NCBI RefSeq assembly: GCF_030053895.1
Contig: NZ_CP125781.1
Location: 3,906,001 to 3,970,000, forward strand
From: Trabulsiella odontotermitis
GTDB lineage: Bacteria > Pseudomonadota > Gammaproteobacteria > Enterobacterales > Enterobacteriaceae
Length of the DNA stretch: 64,000 bases
Direction: 5' to 3'
The notes under the pieces are model-generated. The model saw only the letters and a program-made list of their open reading frames with translations. It did no database searches and was not told where the DNA came from. Of this stretch, positions 15,747 to 24,579 are shown one piece after another; within the stretch, counting starts at the first letter, position 1, and every line of letters begins with the position of its first letter. A program made the translations under genes and the position numbers.

Positions 15747-16511
15747 ATGTCACTGACGGTAGGCATAGATTCCGGTTCCACCGCCACCAAGGGCGTGCTG
15801 CTGGAGGGGAATACCCTGCTGCGGCGCTTCCTCTGCCCGACGCCCTTTCGTCCGGCGCAGGCGATAGAACAGGCGTGGCGTGAACTGAGCGACGATCTCG
15901 CGGAACGGCCATTTCTGACGCTCACAGGATACGGTCGCCAGCTGGTCGATTTTGCTGACAAGCAGGTGACCGAAATCTCCTGTCACGGTCTCGGCGCCCG
16001 TCTGCTGATGGCGAAAACCCGCACGGTGATTGACATCGGCGGCCAGGACAGCAAAGTCATTCAACTGGATGAGGACGGCAATCTCACCGATTTCCTGATG
16101 AACGACAAATGCGCCGCCGGTACCGGGCGTTTTCTTGACGTCATTTCCCGCACGCTGGGCGCCAGTGTAGAGGAGCTGGATGCGCTGGTCGCGGGCGTTG
16201 AGCCTCACGCCATCACCAGCATGTGCACGGTGTTTGCTGAGTCAGAAGTAATCAGTCTGCGCTCGGCAGGGATTGCACCCGACGCGATTCTGGCGGGCGT
16301 CATTAATGCCATGGCACGCCGCAGCGCTAACTTCATCTCCCGCCTGACGTCGCAGGGGCCAGTGCTGTTTACCGGCGGCGTCAGCCATTGTCATGCTTTT
16401 ACGCGGATGCTTTCCGCGCATCTGGGAGCGGAAGTCAACACCCACCCCGACGCGCAGTTTGCCGGGGCGATAGGGGCGGCATTGATCGGTCAGCGACAGC
16501 GGGGGCGATAA
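15747..16511 (+). CDS. yjiL: ATPase activator of 2-hydroxyacyl-CoA dehydratase, YjiL (BadF/HgdC family)
   Basis: A 254-residue ASKHA-fold ATPase with phosphate-1 motif GIDSGSTATKG (about residues 5-15), DIGGQDSK near 94-101, and the two cysteines of the HgdC-type dimer-bridging 4Fe-4S cluster in CAAGTGRFLD and SMCTVFAESE. Such activators inject a low-potential electron, driven by ATP, into the dehydratase component. It lies 9 bp after yjiM, and its stop overlaps the next start (TAATG), so the three genes form an operon. It is oxygen-sensitive chemistry, so function under anaerobiosis is likely. Confidence 0.9.
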   Translation: MSLTVGIDSGSTATKGVLLEGNTLLRRFLCPTPFRPAQAIEQAWRELSDDLAERPFLTLTGYGRQLVDFADKQVTEISCHGLGARLLMAKTRTVIDIGGQDSKVIQLDEDGNLTDFLMNDKCAAGTGRFLDVISRTLGASVEELDALVAGVEPHAITSMCTVFAESEVISLRSAGIAPDAILAGVINAMARRSANFISRLTSQGPVLFTGGVSHCHAFTRMLSAHLGAEVNTHPDAQFAGAIGAALIGQRQRGR

Positions 16512-16756
16512 TGGCGCATTACATTTTGCTGTTTCACTCCACGCTCGGCGTGGTCCAGACTCGCAAAAAACTGCAGGCGGCTGGTGAACCGTTTACGGTG
16601 AAGGATATTCCGCGTGGTCTGCGTGGCGGCTGTGGCTTGTGCATTCATCTGCACGGTGAGGATCCCGCACGCTGGGTGATCCCCGGCCTGACGGAGAGTA
16701 TTTACCGTTGCGACGAGGAGCATTTCCACCCCGTCGCACAGTTCCCGGCATCGTAA
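16511..16756 (+). CDS. Putative Se/S carrier-like protein (DUF3343)
   Basis: An 81-residue protein of the DUF3343 / Se_S_carrier family, starting by 1-base overlap with the yjiL stop. It has the GGCGLCIHL core with two cysteines (about residues 39-45), like the CPxP-less TusA/YedF-related small proteins that carry persulfide or selenium. The yjiM-yjiL-DUF3343 linkage suggests the small protein matures or serves the Fe-S dehydratase, which is inference. The gene is convergent with hpaR, three bases separating the two. Confidence 0.75.
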   Translation: MAHYILLFHSTLGVVQTRKKLQAAGEPFTVKDIPRGLRGGCGLCIHLHGEDPARWVIPGLTESIYRCDEEHFHPVAQFPAS

Positions 16757-16759
16757 GCG

Positions 16760-17203
16760 TTATTCGTCTTCGTCGCGTTCGGCAGCCTGCGGGTTGCCCA
16801 GCGCGATAAACTCTTCCAGCAGCGCAGTCAGTTGCTGCATTTTCTCCGGCGTAAACTCCATTTCTATCTGCCGGTACGCCTCTTCCACTTGCGATTGCGC
16901 ATGTTCGTATAACGCGTAGCCCGCTTTGGTCAGCGACACGTACAGCTTGCGCTGGTCGGTCACCGGCTTGAGCCGCAACACCAGGCCATCGCGTTCCATG
17001 CGCGTCAGAATGCCGGTCAGACTCGGGCGCAAAATACAGGTGCGAAACGCCAGGTCGTGAAAATCTATCGACGGATTTTCCGCCAGCACGCGAACAATGC
17101 GCCACTGCTGCTCGGTGAGGTTATGTCGTTTGACGATCGGGCGAAAATAGCCCATCGCCGCTTCCCGCGCCTGTAACAACGCAATGGTTAACGAGTCATG
17201 CAT
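16760..17203 (-). CDS. hpaR: HpaR, MarR-family repressor of homoprotocatechuate catabolism
   Basis: A 147-residue MarR-type protein (winged helix around residues 30-95, including FHDLAFRTCILRPSLTGILTRMERDGLV) nearly identical to E. coli HpaR (148 aa). ATG 17203 is chosen because the protein then begins MHDSLTIALLQ as in E. coli; an upstream in-frame start adds ten residues of no similarity. In E. coli W HpaR represses the divergent meta-cleavage operon from hpaG and is relieved by 4-hydroxyphenylacetate or homoprotocatechuate. The gene is divergent from hpaG here as well. Confidence 0.95.
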   Translation of the reverse strand: MHDSLTIALLQAREAAMGYFRPIVKRHNLTEQQWRIVRVLAENPSIDFHDLAFRTCILRPSLTGILTRMERDGLVLRLKPVTDQRKLYVSLTKAGYALYEHAQSQVEEAYRQIEMEFTPEKMQQLTALLEEFIALGNPQAAERDEDE

Positions 17204-17475
17204 TGCTGCCACCCTGTAGATCCCAACAATCATTAATAAATAAATAATTTAGCAACGGCGCTTTTTCCAGCAGCCCGCTTCAGTCCCGGAAGTGTACCAG
17301 ATTTACGAAAAAAATATTAATCCATTGAAAAATAACGACTACCATTTTCATATGTAAATTTATCGTTAAACAGATCACAAATAATTCACCTTTAGTTGCC
17401 AAAAAGATGGCATCGGCATAAAAGATGATCATTAACATATTAATGAATTCACAGAACGGATCTGAGGAGTGGTGA
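17204..17475. promoter_or_regulatory. Divergent hpaR-hpaG control region
   Basis: A 272-bp AT-rich region between the repressor and the catabolic operon. A near-palindrome, ATTAACATATTAAT at 17431-17444, lies about 30 bp before hpaG, in the place expected for the HpaR operator overlapping the hpaG promoter. The assignment is by position and symmetry only. Confidence 0.5.
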
Positions 17476-18777
17476 ATGAAAGGCACTGTTTTTGCCGTTG
17501 CGCTCAACCATCGCAGCCAAATTGACGCCTGGCAGCAGGCATTCCGGCAAGCCCCCTATAACGCGCCGCCGAAAACGGCGGTGTGGTTTATCAAACCGCA
17601 CAACACGGTGATCCGCGGTGGCGAGGCGATCCCGCATCCCGCGGGTGAAACGGTGCTGAGCGGTGCGACGGTGGCACTGATCGTCGGTAAAACCGCAAGC
17701 CAGGTGAGCGTCGCCGAGGCGCCGGACTACATCGCGGGTTATGCGCTGGCTAACGAGGTCAGCCTGCCGGAAGAGAGCTTTTACCGCCCGGCCATCAAAG
17801 CGAAATGCCGCGACGGCTTCTGCCCGTTAGGCGAAATGACAGCGCTTAATAATGTCAACAACCTGACCATCATCACCGACATTAACGGCCGCGAAGCTGA
17901 CCGCTGGAACACCGCCGATTTACAACGCAATGCCGCGGAACTGCTCTGCGCATTGAGCGAGTTCGCCACCCTGCAACCTGGCGACGCCATTCTGCTCGGC
18001 ACGCCGCAACAGCGTGTTCCATTACAACCAGGCGATCACGTACGCATTCTCGCCGAAGGCTTTCCGCCGCTGGAAAACCACGTAGTGGACGAACGCGACA
18101 TTATTGACGTTCGCTCTGTGGAGCCGCATCCACACCCTGGCGGCACTCTGTTTGCGCTCGGCCTGAATTATGCCGATCATGCCAGCGAGCTGGATTTTAA
18201 GCCGCCGGAAGAGCCGCTGATTTTTATCAAAGCCGCCAACTCGTTTACCAGCGACAAGCAGGTCTCTGTGCGTCCGGACAACGTCGATTACATGCACTAC
18301 GAAGCCGAACTGGTGGTCGTCATCGGCAAAACCGCCCGCCACGTCAGCCGCGAGACAGCGATGGAGTACGTTGCCGGTTACACCCTTTGCAACGACTATG
18401 CCATCCGTGACTACCTGGAAAACTATTACCGTCCGAACCTGCGGGTGAAAAGCCGCGACACACTGACGCCCATCGCCCCGTGGATTGTCGATAAATCCGC
18501 GATTCCTGATCCGCATAACCTGACCCTGCGCACCTGGGTTAACGGCGAACTGCGTCAGCAGGGCACCACCGCCGATCTGATTTTCGACATCCCCTTTCTG
18601 ATTGCTTACCTGAGCGATTTTATGACCCTGCAACCAGGCGACATGATCGCCACCGGCACGCCGAAAGGGCTGTCTGACGTGGTACCGGGCGATGAAGTGG
18701 TGGTGGAAGTGGAAGGCGTGGGCCGCCTGGTCAACCGCATTATCAGCCAGCAGACGTATGAGGAGACGCTGAAATGA
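17476..18777 (+). CDS. hpaG: HpaG, 4-hydroxyphenylacetate degradation bifunctional isomerase/decarboxylase
   Basis: A 433-residue fusion of two fumarylacetoacetate-hydrolase-like halves (about 1-200 and 215-425). Repeated signatures include DYIAGYALANEVS / EYVAGYTLCNDYA and LQPGDAILLGTP / LQPGDMIATGTP. It decarboxylates 5-oxopent-3-ene-1,2,5-tricarboxylate and isomerises 2-hydroxyhepta-2,4-diene-1,7-dioate. The C-terminal half has the metal-ligand acidic residues (HYEAELVVVIGK). Its stop overlaps the hpaE start by four bases (ATGA), showing tight operon coupling. Confidence 0.95.
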   Translation: MKGTVFAVALNHRSQIDAWQQAFRQAPYNAPPKTAVWFIKPHNTVIRGGEAIPHPAGETVLSGATVALIVGKTASQVSVAEAPDYIAGYALANEVSLPEESFYRPAIKAKCRDGFCPLGEMTALNNVNNLTIITDINGREADRWNTADLQRNAAELLCALSEFATLQPGDAILLGTPQQRVPLQPGDHVRILAEGFPPLENHVVDERDIIDVRSVEPHPHPGGTLFALGLNYADHASELDFKPPEEPLIFIKAANSFTSDKQVSVRPDNVDYMHYEAELVVVIGKTARHVSRETAMEYVAGYTLCNDYAIRDYLENYYRPNLRVKSRDTLTPIAPWIVDKSAIPDPHNLTLRTWVNGELRQQGTTADLIFDIPFLIAYLSDFMTLQPGDMIATGTPKGLSDVVPGDEVVVEVEGVGRLVNRIISQQTYEETLK

Positions 18778-20240
18778 AAAAGATAAATCACTGGATTAAC
18801 GGCAAAAACGTCGCCGGGAATGACTATTTCCACTCGACCAACCCGGCCACGGGCGAGGTGCTGGCTGAAGTGGCGTCCGGCGGAGAAGTGGAAATCAACG
18901 AGGCGGTGGCAGCAGCAAAAGCGGCGTTCCCGAAATGGGCCAATCTGCCGATGAAAGAGCGCGCACGCCTGATGCGTCGCCTCGGCGAGCTGATCGACGA
19001 AAACGTGCCGGACATCGCGGCGATGGAAACTGCCGACACCGGTCTGCCCATCCACCAGACCAAAAACGTACTGATCCCACGCGCGTCGCATAACTTTGAG
19101 TTCTTCGCCGAAGTGTGCCAGCAGATGAACGGCAAAACCTACCCGGTCGACGACAAGATGCTGAACTACACGCTGGTGCAACCGGTGGGCGTCTGCGCGC
19201 TGGTCTCGCCATGGAACGTGCCGTTTATGACCGCCACCTGGAAAGTCGCGCCGTGCCTGGCACTCGGTAATACCGCGGTGCTGAAAATGTCCGAACTGTC
19301 GCCGCTGACCGCCGATCGTCTGGGCGAGCTGGCGCTGGAAGCGGGCATTCCGGCGGGCGTGCTGAATGTGGTGCAGGGCTATGGCGCCACGGCGGGCGAT
19401 GCGCTGGTACGCCACCACGATGTACGCGCCGTATCGTTCACCGGTGGGACCGCAACGGGTCGCCGCATCATGCAGAACGCCGGGCTGAAAAAATATTCGA
19501 TGGAGCTGGGCGGTAAATCGCCGGTGCTGGTGTTTGAAGACGCCGACATCGAGCGTGCGCTGGATGCCGCACTGTTCACCATTTTCTCGCTCAATGGCGA
19601 ACGTTGCACCGCCGGGTCACGCATCTTCATTCAGCAAAGCATCTACCCGGAATTTGTGAAGCGCTTTGCCGAACGCGCCAACCGCCTGCGGGTGGGTGAT
19701 CCGACCGATCCGAACACCCAGGTTGGGGCGCTTATCAGCCAGCAGCACTGGGATAAAGTCTCCGGCTACATCCGCCTCGGCATCGAAGAAGGTGCGACGC
19801 TACTGGCGGGCGGGCCGGACAAACCCACTGATCTGCCTGCGCATCTTAAAGGCGGCAATTTCCTGCGCCCGACGGTACTGGCCGATGTCGACAATCGCAT
19901 GCGCGTGGCACAGGAAGAGATTTTCGGCCCGGTGGCCTGCCTGCTGCCGTTCAAAGACGAAGCCGAAGGGCTACGGCTGGCGAACGACGTGGAGTACGGC
20001 CTCGCCTCTTACATCTGGACCCAGGATGTCAGCAAAGTGCTGCGTCTGGCGCGCGGTATTGAAGCCGGAATGGTGTTCGTCAATACACAAAACGTACGCG
20101 ACCTGCGCCAGCCGTTCGGTGGCGTGAAAGCGTCCGGTACCGGTCGCGAAGGGGGTGAATACAGCTTTGAAGTGTTCGCTGAAATGAAAAATGTCTGCAT
20201 TTCCATGGGCGATCACCCGATCCCAAAATGGGGAGTCTGA
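18774..20240 (+). CDS. hpaE: HpaE, 5-carboxymethyl-2-hydroxymuconate semialdehyde dehydrogenase
   Basis: A 488-residue NAD-dependent aldehyde dehydrogenase of the same length as E. coli HpaE. The catalytic general base is Glu244 in MELGGKSP and the nucleophile Cys278 in NGERCTAGSR; the cofactor motif FTGGTATGR lies near residue 223. It oxidises the ring-cleavage semialdehyde to the dioic acid in the homoprotocatechuate pathway. Stop and start codons around hpaD are one base apart, so translation is probably coupled. Confidence 0.95.
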   Translation: MKKINHWINGKNVAGNDYFHSTNPATGEVLAEVASGGEVEINEAVAAAKAAFPKWANLPMKERARLMRRLGELIDENVPDIAAMETADTGLPIHQTKNVLIPRASHNFEFFAEVCQQMNGKTYPVDDKMLNYTLVQPVGVCALVSPWNVPFMTATWKVAPCLALGNTAVLKMSELSPLTADRLGELALEAGIPAGVLNVVQGYGATAGDALVRHHDVRAVSFTGGTATGRRIMQNAGLKKYSMELGGKSPVLVFEDADIERALDAALFTIFSLNGERCTAGSRIFIQQSIYPEFVKRFAERANRLRVGDPTDPNTQVGALISQQHWDKVSGYIRLGIEEGATLLAGGPDKPTDLPAHLKGGNFLRPTVLADVDNRMRVAQEEIFGPVACLLPFKDEAEGLRLANDVEYGLASYIWTQDVSKVLRLARGIEAGMVFVNTQNVRDLRQPFGGVKASGTGREGGEYSFEVFAEMKNVCISMGDHPIPKWGV

Positions 20241-20241
20241 G

Positions 20242-21093
20242 ATGGGAAAGTTAGCGTTAGCTGCCAAAGTCACTCACGTTCCGTCGATGTATCTTTCTGA
20301 GTTGCCGGGGAAAAATCACGGTTGCCGCCAGTCGGCTATCGACGGGCATAAAGAGATCAGCAAGCGTTGCCGCGAAATGGGCGTTGATACCATCATCGTG
20401 TTCGACACTCACTGGCTGGTCAACAGCGCCTATCACATCAACTGCGCGGATCATTTCGCCGGGGTCTACACCAGCAACGAGTTACCCCACTTCATCCGCG
20501 ATCTGACCTATGAATACGACGGCAACCCGGCGCTCGGTCAGCTTATCGCCGACGAAGCCATTGCGCGTGGTGTGCGTGCCAAAGCGCACAACATCCCGAG
20601 CCTGAAGCTGGAGTACGGCACGCTGGTGCCGATGCGCTACATGAACAGCGACCGGCATTTCAAGGTGATCTCGATTTCGGCGTTCTGCACGGTTCACGAT
20701 TTTGCCGACAGCCGTAAGCTCGGCGAGGCCATTCTCAGCGCCATCGAAAAATACGACGGTACCGTGGCGGTGCTCGCCAGCGGTTCGCTGTCGCACCGTT
20801 TCATTGACGACCAGCGCGCGGAAGAAGGAATGAACAACTACACCCGTGAATTCGATCGTCAGATGGACGAACGCGTCGTGAAGCTGTGGCGCGAGGGCAA
20901 ATTCAAGGAGTTCTGCAGCATGCTGCCGGAATACGCCGATTACTGCTACGGCGAAGGCAACATGCACGACACCGTGATGCTGCTTGGCCTGTTGGGCTGG
21001 GACAACTACAACGGCAAGGTGGAGTTCATCACCGACCTGTTCCCCAGCTCCGGTACTGGTCAGGTCAATGCCGTTTTCCCGCTGCCTGCGTAA
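20242..21093 (+). CDS. hpaD: HpaD, 3,4-dihydroxyphenylacetate 2,3-dioxygenase
   Basis: A 283-residue class III (LigB-type) extradiol dioxygenase, the same length as E. coli HpaD. Conserved histidines appear in the N-terminal VTHVPSMYLSE, FDTHWLVNS and CADHFAG segments, and in the central region. It cleaves homoprotocatechuate between C2 and C3 using Fe(II). ATG 20242 is preferred over upstream in-frame codons inside hpaE because GGGGAGTCTGAG precedes it and the length then matches. hpaF follows after 9 bp. Confidence 0.95.
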   Translation: MGKLALAAKVTHVPSMYLSELPGKNHGCRQSAIDGHKEISKRCREMGVDTIIVFDTHWLVNSAYHINCADHFAGVYTSNELPHFIRDLTYEYDGNPALGQLIADEAIARGVRAKAHNIPSLKLEYGTLVPMRYMNSDRHFKVISISAFCTVHDFADSRKLGEAILSAIEKYDGTVAVLASGSLSHRFIDDQRAEEGMNNYTREFDRQMDERVVKLWREGKFKEFCSMLPEYADYCYGEGNMHDTVMLLGLLGWDNYNGKVEFITDLFPSSGTGQVNAVFPLPA

Positions 21094-21102
21094 GGATCCC
21101 TG

Positions 21103-21483
21103 ATGCCACATTTTATCGCCGAATGTACTGACAACCTCCGTGAGCAGGCCGACTTACCGGGCCTGTTCGCCAAAGTGAACGACGCGCTCGCCGCCACTGG
21201 CATCTTCCCGACAGGCGGGATCCGTAGCCGCGCCCACTGGCTGGACACGTGGCAGATGGCCGACGGCAAGCATGACTACGCCTTTGTTCACATGACGCTG
21301 AAAATTGGTGCCGGACGCAGCCTGGAGAGCCGCCAGCAGGTTGGTGAACAACTATTCGCGCTGATTAAAGCCCATTTCGCCGCGCTGATGGAGAGCCGCT
21401 ATCTGGCACTCTCTTTCGAAATCGACGAGTTGCACCCGACGCTGAATTACAAGCAGAACAACGTGCACGCCTTATTTAAGTAG
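21103..21483 (+). CDS. hpaF: HpaF, 5-carboxymethyl-2-hydroxymuconate delta-isomerase
   Basis: A 126-residue tautomerase-superfamily protein (E. coli HpaF 126). The catalytic proline follows the initiator Met (MPHFIAECTDN), as in 4-oxalocrotonate tautomerase relatives. It isomerises 5-carboxymethyl-2-hydroxymuconate in the meta-cleavage pathway. A REP cluster separates it from hpaH. Confidence 0.95.
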   Translation: MPHFIAECTDNLREQADLPGLFAKVNDALAATGIFPTGGIRSRAHWLDTWQMADGKHDYAFVHMTLKIGAGRSLESRQQVGEQLFALIKAHFAALMESRYLALSFEIDELHPTLNYKQNNVHALFK

Positions 21484-21492
21484 CGCGTGATT

Positions 21493-21568
21493 TGCCCGGT
21501 GGCGCTTCGCTTACCGGGCCTACAACGGCTTCGAACGTAGACCGGGTAAGCAACGCGCCATCCGGCAC
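21493..21568. repeat. REP (PU) pair between hpaF and hpaH
   Basis: Two REP palindromes in opposite orientation (GCCCGGTGGCGC...ACCGGGCCTAC and ACCGGGTAAGC...GCCATCCGGC), a BIME-like unit in the middle of the operon. It may stabilise the upstream mRNA segment. Confidence 0.8.
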
Positions 21569-21584
21569 TGCCACAGGAATCACT

Positions 21585-22388
21585 ATGCTCGATAAACAGA
21601 CCCGAACCCTGATCGCCCAACGGTTGAATCAGGCCGAAAAACAGCGTGAGCAAATCCGAGCGATCTCGCTCGATTACCCGACCATCACCATTGACGATGC
21701 CTACGCCGTACAGCGTGAATGGGTTGACCTCAAAATTGCCGAAGGCCGCGTGTTGAAAGGCCATAAAATCGGCCTGACCTCGAAAGCGATGCAGGCCAGC
21801 TCGCAGATCAGCGAACCGGATTACGGCGCGCTGCTCGACGACATGTTTTTTCATGACGGCAGCGACATCCCGACTGATCGTTTTATCGTGCCACGCATCG
21901 AAGTCGAACTGGCGTTTGTGCTGGCGAAACCACTGCGCGGCCCAAACTGCACGCTGTTCGACGTTTACAACGCCACCGACTACGTGATCCCCGCGCTGGA
22001 ACTGATCGACGCCCGCTGTCACAACGTCGATCCCGAAACCCAGCGCCCGCGCAAAGTGTTCGACACCATCTCCGATAACGCCGCTAACGCCGGGGTGATC
22101 CTCGGCGGTCGTCCGGTTAAGCCTGACGAACTGGATCTGCGCTGGATCTCCGCCCTGCTCTATCGCAACGGCGTCATTGAAGAGACCGGCGTCGCGGCAG
22201 GCGTGCTGAATCACCCGGCCAACGGCGTGGCGTGGCTGGCGAACAAACTGGCGCCGCACGACGTACAGCTGGAAGCCGGGCAGATCATTCTCGGCGGTTC
22301 GTTTACCCGCCCGGTACCGGCGCGTAAGGGCGACACCTTCCACGTCGATTACGGCAACATGGGCGCCATCAGTTGCCGTTTTGTGTAA
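21585..22388 (+). CDS. hpaH: HpaH, 2-oxo-hept-4-ene-1,7-dioate hydratase
   Basis: A 267-residue FAH-superfamily hydratase (E. coli HpaH 267), related to MhpD/XylJ. The metal-binding acidic cluster is seen in IEVELAFVLAK and in LELIDAR. It hydrates the C7 dienoate to 2,4-dihydroxy-hept-2-ene-1,7-dioate. ATG 21585 follows CAGGAATCACT. An upstream in-frame extension runs through the REP elements and is rejected. Confidence 0.95.
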   Translation: MLDKQTRTLIAQRLNQAEKQREQIRAISLDYPTITIDDAYAVQREWVDLKIAEGRVLKGHKIGLTSKAMQASSQISEPDYGALLDDMFFHDGSDIPTDRFIVPRIEVELAFVLAKPLRGPNCTLFDVYNATDYVIPALELIDARCHNVDPETQRPRKVFDTISDNAANAGVILGGRPVKPDELDLRWISALLYRNGVIEETGVAAGVLNHPANGVAWLANKLAPHDVQLEAGQIILGGSFTRPVPARKGDTFHVDYGNMGAISCRFV

Positions 22389-22398
22389 GGAGATGAAC

Positions 22399-23196
22399 AT
22401 GAATAACGCCTTTAAAGACGCACTGAAAGCGGGTCGCCCGCAAATCGGCCTGTGGCTGGGATTGTGCAGCAGTTACAGCGCCGAACTGTTAGCCGGTAGC
22501 GGCTTCGACTGGCTGCTGATCGACGCCGAGCACGCGCCCAACAACGTGCAGACGGTGTTAGGCCAGTTGCAGGCGGTCGCGCCATACCGCAGCCAGCCGG
22601 TGGTGCGCCCGTCGTGGAATGATCCGGTGCAGATCAAACAACTGCTGGATGTCGGCGCACAGACACTGCTGGTGCCGATGGTTCAAAACGCTGACGAAGC
22701 CCGGCTGGCGGTTCGCGCCACCCGCTATCCACCCGCTGGCATTCGCGGCGTGGGCAGCGCGCTGGCGCGGGCGTCGCGCTGGAACCGCATCCCGGATTAT
22801 CTGCAACACGCCAACGACGCCATGTGCGTGCTGGTGCAAATCGAAACCCGGGAAGCGCTGAAAAACCTGCCGCAAATTCTGGATGTTGACGGTGTGGATG
22901 GGGTGTTTATCGGTCCGGCGGATCTCAGCGCCGACATGGGCTTTGCGGGTAATCCGCAGCATCCGGAAGTGCAGGCCGCCATTGAAACCGCCATCGCACA
23001 GATCCGTACGGCAGGCAAAGCGCCGGGCATTTTGATGGCCAACGAAGCGCTTGCTAAACGCTACCTTGAACTCGGCGCGCTGTTTGTCGCCGTCGGTGTG
23101 GATACCACACTACTCGCCCGCGCCGCCGAAGCGTTAGCGGCGCGTTTTATCGATACACCGGTTATGTCAGGCAATAACAATAAATCCGTCTACTAA
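22399..23196 (+). CDS. hpaI: HpaI, 4-hydroxy-2-oxoheptanedioate aldolase
   Basis: A 265-residue class II HpcH/HpaI-family aldolase (E. coli 262). It shows the active-site stretches DWLLIDAEHAP (near residue 37), RPSWND, QIETREA and FIGPADLSADMG. It cleaves 4-hydroxy-2-oxoheptanedioate to pyruvate and succinic semialdehyde, the last pathway step. ATG 22399 is chosen because AAGGAG lies six bases upstream; ATG 22393 directly abuts it. Confidence 0.95.
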   Translation: MNNAFKDALKAGRPQIGLWLGLCSSYSAELLAGSGFDWLLIDAEHAPNNVQTVLGQLQAVAPYRSQPVVRPSWNDPVQIKQLLDVGAQTLLVPMVQNADEARLAVRATRYPPAGIRGVGSALARASRWNRIPDYLQHANDAMCVLVQIETREALKNLPQILDVDGVDGVFIGPADLSADMGFAGNPQHPEVQAAIETAIAQIRTAGKAPGILMANEALAKRYLELGALFVAVGVDTTLLARAAEALAARFIDTPVMSGNNNKSVY

Positions 23197-23217
23197 CCGT
23201 ACGATGTGGAGCGCATC

Positions 23218-24570
23218 ATGACGACCTCTACCCTGCAACCTAATGATAATAAAGCTATTGAGCATCGCGTTATTAATAAGCTGTTCCGTCGTTTGATCGT
23301 TTTTCTTTTTATTCTGTTTGTTTTTTCGTTTCTCGATCGCATTAACATCGGCTTCGCCGGGCTGACGATGGGCAAAGATCTGGGTCTGACGTCAACCATG
23401 TTTGGTCTGGCGGCGACGCTGTTTTACGTCACCTACGTGCTGTGTGGGATCCCGAGCAACATCATGCTGGCCAAAGTCGGCGCACGCCGCTGGATAGCCG
23501 GGATCATGGTGGTGTGGGGCATCGCGTCTACCTGCACCATGTTCGCCACCAGCCCGCATACGCTGTACATCCTGCGCATGCTGGTGGGCATTGCGGAAGC
23601 CGGTTTTTTACCAGGGATCCTGGTCTACCTGACATGGTGGTTCCCGGCGTATCACCGCGCCCGCGCCAACGCGCTGTTTATGATCGCCATGCCGGTGACG
23701 ATGATGCTCGGCTCGATCCTCTCCGGCTATATTCTGGCACTCGATGGACTGTGGGATCTGAAAGGCTGGCAGTGGCTGTTCCTGCTGGAAGGATTGCCGT
23801 CTGTCGTGCTCGGCGTGGTGACATGGTTCTTTCTCAACGATACGCCGGATCAGGCCACCTGGCTCGATGAGAAGGAAAAACAGACACTCAAAGCAATGAT
23901 CGCCCGCGAACAGGAAGTGGCGGTTTCGCCAACGTTCGCGTCGCGCTCCACTCTGCGTGAAGTGCTGACCCCCGCCGTGCTGCTCTACACGCTGGCCTAT
24001 TTTTGCCTGACCAACACGCTCAGCGCCATCAACATCTGGACGCCACAGATCCTGCAAAGCTTTAACACCGGCAGCAGCAATATTGTGATTGGCCTGCTGG
24101 CGGCGATCCCACAGTTTTGCACTATCCTCGGCATGATCTGGTGGAGCCGTCGTTCAGACAGGTTAAAAGAGCGAAAAAAGCACACCATCCTGCCCTATCT
24201 GTTCGCCGCGGCGGGATGGCTGCTGGCCTCGGCCACCGATCACAGCCTGATCCAGTTGCTGGGTATCATTATGGCCTCAACCGGATCGTTTACCGCCATG
24301 GCGATATTCTGGACCACGCCAGACCAGGTGATTAGCCTGTCGTCCCGCGCGGTAGCGCTGGCGGTGATCAACGCCATCGGTAATGTGGGATCCGCCGTCA
24401 GTCCGTTGCTGATCGGTATTCTGCGTGATGCTACCGGCAGCTTTAGTTCAGGGTTGTGGTTTGTTGCCGGATTGCTGATTGTGGGAGCGCTGGTGCTGAC
24501 ACGCATTCCGATGACCCGGCGGGAAAGTCGTCAACGCGCAGCAGGCATGGCGCCGCAGAAGATCCACTAA
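23218..24570 (+). CDS. hpaX: HpaX, 4-hydroxyphenylacetate MFS permease
   Basis: A 450-residue major-facilitator transporter of the anion:cation symporter (ACS) family (E. coli HpaX 458). The ACS/MFS N-terminal signature is SFLDRINIGFAGLTM (about residues 37-51), and the substrate-family stretch AEAGFLPGILVYLTWW lies near residue 128. It imports 4-hydroxyphenylacetate. Within this window the importer and lower pathway exist without the hydroxylase that would convert 4-HPA to homoprotocatechuate. Confidence 0.93.
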   Translation: MTTSTLQPNDNKAIEHRVINKLFRRLIVFLFILFVFSFLDRINIGFAGLTMGKDLGLTSTMFGLAATLFYVTYVLCGIPSNIMLAKVGARRWIAGIMVVWGIASTCTMFATSPHTLYILRMLVGIAEAGFLPGILVYLTWWFPAYHRARANALFMIAMPVTMMLGSILSGYILALDGLWDLKGWQWLFLLEGLPSVVLGVVTWFFLNDTPDQATWLDEKEKQTLKAMIAREQEVAVSPTFASRSTLREVLTPAVLLYTLAYFCLTNTLSAINIWTPQILQSFNTGSSNIVIGLLAAIPQFCTILGMIWWSRRSDRLKERKKHTILPYLFAAAGWLLASATDHSLIQLLGIIMASTGSFTAMAIFWTTPDQVISLSSRAVALAVINAIGNVGSAVSPLLIGILRDATGSFSSGLWFVAGLLIVGALVLTRIPMTRRESRQRAAGMAPQKIH

Positions 24571-24579
24571 GGAGCCGCC

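Noticed and set aside
21484..21584. Extension of hpaH through the REP pair
   Set aside because: REP palindromes are non-coding, and the start at 21585 gives the exact family length.
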